A stretch of DNA of 7,534 bases from an uncultured Oscillospiraceae bacterium (GTDB taxonomy: Bacteria; Bacillota; Clostridia; Oscillospirales; Oscillospiraceae). Below are positions 5,297 to 7,534 of this stretch, piece after piece (position 1 is the first letter of the stretch; each line of letters opens with the position of its first letter). The stretch lies in the NCBI GenBank assembly GCA_934589525.1, contig CAKTOB010000048.1:1-7534 (forward strand), written 5' to 3'. Below the pieces are notes generated by a model, which saw nothing but the letters and a program-made list of their open reading frames with translations, ran no database searches and was not told the origin of the DNA. Both the position numbers and the translations under genes were made by a program.

Positions 5297-5317
5297 CATT
5301 TTTTACGGAGGTGACCT

Positions 5318-7366
5318 ATGGCAAGACTGACGGATTCGATCGTAAGCCTCAAAGGTGTGGGGCCCGCCCGGGCCAAACAGCTGGAAAACCTGAACATCTA
5401 CACTCTGGGAGATCTGATCTGCCATTTCCCCCGGGGCTATGAGGACCGCACCCGCATGGTGCCCATTGCCCAGATGCAGGTGGATGAGCCTGCCTGCTTC
5501 CGGGCCGTGGTCATGTCCACCCCCAGGACCGCCCACATCCGCAAGGGGCTGGATTTGACGCGGGTCTCGGTGGCGGATTACTCGGGCCGCATCCAGCTGA
5601 CCTTCTTTAACACCAAGTTTGCCGCGGAAAACCTGCAATACGGCAAGGAATACATCTTTTACGGCACCGTCTCCGGGGATTACAGCGGCTACGGCATTAC
5701 CAACCCCATTTTTGAGGCGGCGGATGCCCCGGCGGTGACCACCCGGCGGATCATGCCCATTTACCCCCTGACCGCGGGGGTCAACAACGCCGCCATGACC
5801 AAGCTCATCCGTCAGGCCCTGGCCCTGTGCGATCCCCCCCAGGAGGTGCTGCCTCCGGAGCTGCTGAAGGAATACCAAATTCTTCCGGCGGAGCGGGCCT
5901 ATACCGCCATCCATGACCCGGAAACCTGGGAAATGGCGGAGCAGGCCAAGCGGCGGCTGATTTTTGAGGAGTTTTTCGTGTTCTCCGCAGGGCTGGCCCT
6001 CATGCGGGCGGCAAGGGAGGCCCGGAAGACGGCCCCCTATGAGGAGCTGGATTTGGAGCCCTTCAAGAGGAGCCTGCCCTTTACGCTCACCGGTGCCCAG
6101 AACCGGGCCATTGGGGAGATCCTGGAGGATTTTCGCAAGGGCACCCCCATGAACCGGCTGGTCCAGGGGGACGTGGGCAGCGGCAAGACCATGGTGGCCG
6201 CCGCCGCGGCCTACTGCGCGGCGAAAAACGGCTTCCAGACCGCCCTGATGGCCCCTACGGAAATTCTGGCGGAGCAGCACTACGCCTCCTTTCAGAAGCT
6301 TTTTGCCCCCCTGGGCCTTTCCGTGGTGCTGCTCACCGGCTCCCAGACCCCCAAGGAAAAGCGGCTGGTTCGGGAGAAGCTCTCTTCCGGTGAGGCGGCC
6401 ATTGCCGTGGGCACCCATGCCCTGATCTCCGAGAGCACCGCTTTTTCCCGTCTGGGTCTCGTCATCACCGACGAGCAGCACCGGTTCGGCGTGGACCAGC
6501 GCAGCCGCCTGTCCGCCAAGGGCCGTGATCCCCATCTGCTGGTCATGTCCGCCACCCCCATTCCCAGAACCCTGGCCCTGCTGATGTATGGGGATCTGGA
6601 GGTCTCCGTGCTGGATGAACTGCCCCCCGGGCGGCAAAAGGTGGATACCTTTTTGGTAGGGGAGAGCTACCGAGCCCGGATCAACGCCTTTATCCGCAAG
6701 CAGGTTTCCCAGGGAAACCAGTGCTTTGTGGTGTGCCCGGCGGTGGAGGAAAACCAGGACTTGGGCATCAAGGCAGCCTCCGTCTGGGCCGAGACCCTGC
6801 AAAAGACCGTGTTTCCCGATTTGCGGGTGGCCCTGCTCCACGGCCAGATGAAGGGGGCGGAAAAGGAGCGGGTCATGGCGGCCTTTGCCCGTGGAGAGGC
6901 GGATGTGCTGGTTGCCACCACGGTCATCGAAGTGGGGGTGGACGTGCCCAATGCCACCTTAATGGTCATTGAGGACGCGGACCGGTTCGGCCTGAGCCAG
7001 CTCCACCAGCTCCGGGGCCGGGTGGGCCGGGGCAGCGCCAAAAGCTACTGCATCCTCACCACCCACAACCGCAACCCCGACACCGTCCAGCGCCTGAAGG
7101 CCCTGTGCAAAACCAACGACGGCTTCCGCATTGCGGAAGAAGATCTGCGTCTCCGGGGCCCCGGGGACTTCTTCGGCTCCCGCCAGTCAGGGCTCCCCAC
7201 CTTCCGGGTGGCAGACCGGAACCTGGACATGACCACCCTGAAACAGGCCCAGGAGGCTTCCAAAGAATGGGTGGAGCGCTACGGCACCTCCGACACCCCG
7301 GAAGCGGAGGCCCTGCGGCAGCGGGTGAACGCCCTGTTTTCAAGAGCGGAGGGGACGATGAATTAA
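5318..7366 (+). CDS. recG: ATP-dependent DNA helicase RecG
   Basis: RecG is a superfamily 2 DNA translocase that regresses stalled replication forks and processes branched recombination intermediates. At 682 aa it is full length. The N-terminal part begins with a helix-hairpin-helix-like segment (LKGVGPARAKQLENL, 11-25) and the wedge/OB-fold region to about 190. The helicase core shows Walker A GDVGSGKT (284-291, K290), Walker B/motif II DEQH (385-388), motif III SATPIPRT (411-418) and motif VI QLRGRVGRG (564-572). The C-terminal TRG-type region contains DGFRIAEEDLRLRGPGDFFGSRQSG. The ribosome binding site GGAGGTGA (5307-5314) is an eight-base match to the anti-Shine-Dalgarno, six nt before the ATG by its GGAGG core. 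No promoter fits between the rpsT terminator and the gene, so expression probably depends on readthrough. A repeat array follows the stop directly. Confidence 0.98.
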   Translation: MARLTDSIVSLKGVGPARAKQLENLNIYTLGDLICHFPRGYEDRTRMVPIAQMQVDEPACFRAVVMSTPRTAHIRKGLDLTRVSVADYSGRIQLTFFNTKFAAENLQYGKEYIFYGTVSGDYSGYGITNPIFEAADAPAVTTRRIMPIYPLTAGVNNAAMTKLIRQALALCDPPQEVLPPELLKEYQILPAERAYTAIHDPETWEMAEQAKRRLIFEEFFVFSAGLALMRAAREARKTAPYEELDLEPFKRSLPFTLTGAQNRAIGEILEDFRKGTPMNRLVQGDVGSGKTMVAAAAAYCAAKNGFQTALMAPTEILAEQHYASFQKLFAPLGLSVVLLTGSQTPKEKRLVREKLSSGEAAIAVGTHALISESTAFSRLGLVITDEQHRFGVDQRSRLSAKGRDPHLLVMSATPIPRTLALLMYGDLEVSVLDELPPGRQKVDTFLVGESYRARINAFIRKQVSQGNQCFVVCPAVEENQDLGIKAASVWAETLQKTVFPDLRVALLHGQMKGAEKERVMAAFARGEADVLVATTVIEVGVDVPNATLMVIEDADRFGLSQLHQLRGRVGRGSAKSYCILTTHNRNPDTVQRLKALCKTNDGFRIAEEDLRLRGPGDFFGSRQSGLPTFRVADRNLDMTTLKQAQEASKEWVERYGTSDTPEAEALRQRVNALFSRAEGTMN

Positions 7367-7397
7367 ATTGACAATTGACAATTGACAATGGACAATT
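7367..7397 (+). repeat. 7-bp tandem repeat array (ATTGACA), right copy
   Basis: Three exact ATTGACA units and one ATGGACA unit follow head to tail (7367-7394), plus a partial ATT. The array begins at the base after the recG TAA stop. It is the inverted counterpart of the array after the peptidase gene about 7.2 kb away. Each unit contains TTGACA, the -35 consensus, though no matching -10 is seen nearby. Confidence 0.9.
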
Positions 7398-7406
7398 ATT
7401 TAGGAA

Positions 7407-7424
7407 CGGACGTGTCCGGTTTTT
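7407..7424 (+). terminator. Possible weak terminator after recG
   Basis: CGGA (7407-7410) pairs with TCCG (7415-7418) around a CGTG loop, followed by G and five T residues (7420-7424). The stem is only four pairs, so termination would be inefficient unless the repeat array just upstream contributes. Confidence 0.35.
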
Positions 7425-7487
7425 GAAACACGTTGGTTAAACAATACACCAATCAGCGAAACCGTAGTAGATCGTTAATATAAAAAC

Positions 7488-7515
7488 TTTACTTTTCAGA
7501 TTCATGTGCTATACT
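7488..7515 (+). promoter_or_regulatory. Candidate promoter facing out of the right end
   Basis: TATACT (7510-7515) is preceded by TGC (extended -10), with a weak -35 TTTACT (7488-7493) at 16 bp. The surrounding 7440-7534 is A/T-rich and noncoding. It would drive a gene beyond the window. Confidence 0.45.
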
Positions 7516-7534
7516 ATAAATACAATCAAAAAAA

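Noticed and set aside
5303..6841. A 512-codon open frame on the minus strand opposite recG
   Set aside because: It is antisense to a full-length RecG with all helicase motifs. Its glycine- and histidine-rich, low-complexity composition is typical of a shadow frame in GC-rich DNA, and no ribosome binding site or family is recognisable.

Overview
The window looks like a chromosomal segment from a GC-rich, spore-forming member of the Clostridia, most likely an Oscillospiraceae/Ruminococcaceae-type gut anaerobe. The evidence is the sporulation sigma factor sigma-G followed by a YlmC/YmxH-type PRC-barrel gene, strong AGGAGG-type ribosome binding sites on every gene, Firmicutes-type -35/-10 promoters, and GC-rich coding sequence. 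The family-level placement is an inference; the presence of sporulation genes is read directly from the proteins.

Layout: the left part (119-4343) is entirely leftward. In transcription order it holds sigG and ylmC; then, behind a near-consensus promoter with an A/T-rich upstream element and a roughly 120-nt structured leader, rpsB and tsf; then a hairpin; then an M24-family Xaa-Pro peptidase. The right part (4985-7366) is rightward: rpsT with its own promoter and a strong intrinsic terminator, then recG. Between the two halves is a noncoding region of about 640 bp (4344-4984). It contains a candidate sigma-F-type promoter for sigG, a tight cluster of six DnaA-box-like 9-mers (TTYTCCACA) at 4662-4741 with two weaker copies beside it, an A/T-rich stretch, and the rpsT promoter.

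The most interesting feature is this centre. All genes point away from the DnaA-box cluster, as expected around a replication origin, a DnaA titration site or a DnaA-responsive regulatory region. The cluster sits directly upstream of a sporulation sigma factor, which suggests a possible link between replication and sporulation. That link is inference and needs genome-scale skew, dnaA position and binding data.

Both ends of the gene block run straight into short arrays of a 7-bp repeat (ATTGACA). One array begins inside the stop codon of the peptidase gene and the other begins one base after the recG stop. They are inverted relative to each other and read in the direction of the preceding gene. 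The left array can fold into a hairpin followed by five T residues, so it may serve as the terminator of the peptidase gene. Outside the arrays no gene is visible; at the right end there is a candidate promoter pointing out of the window.

Together the genes cover translation (S2, EF-Ts, S20), DNA repair and fork rescue (RecG), peptide turnover (M24 peptidase) and late forespore transcription (sigma-G with YlmC). Apart from the central region and the repeats, the gene content is ordinary core genome.
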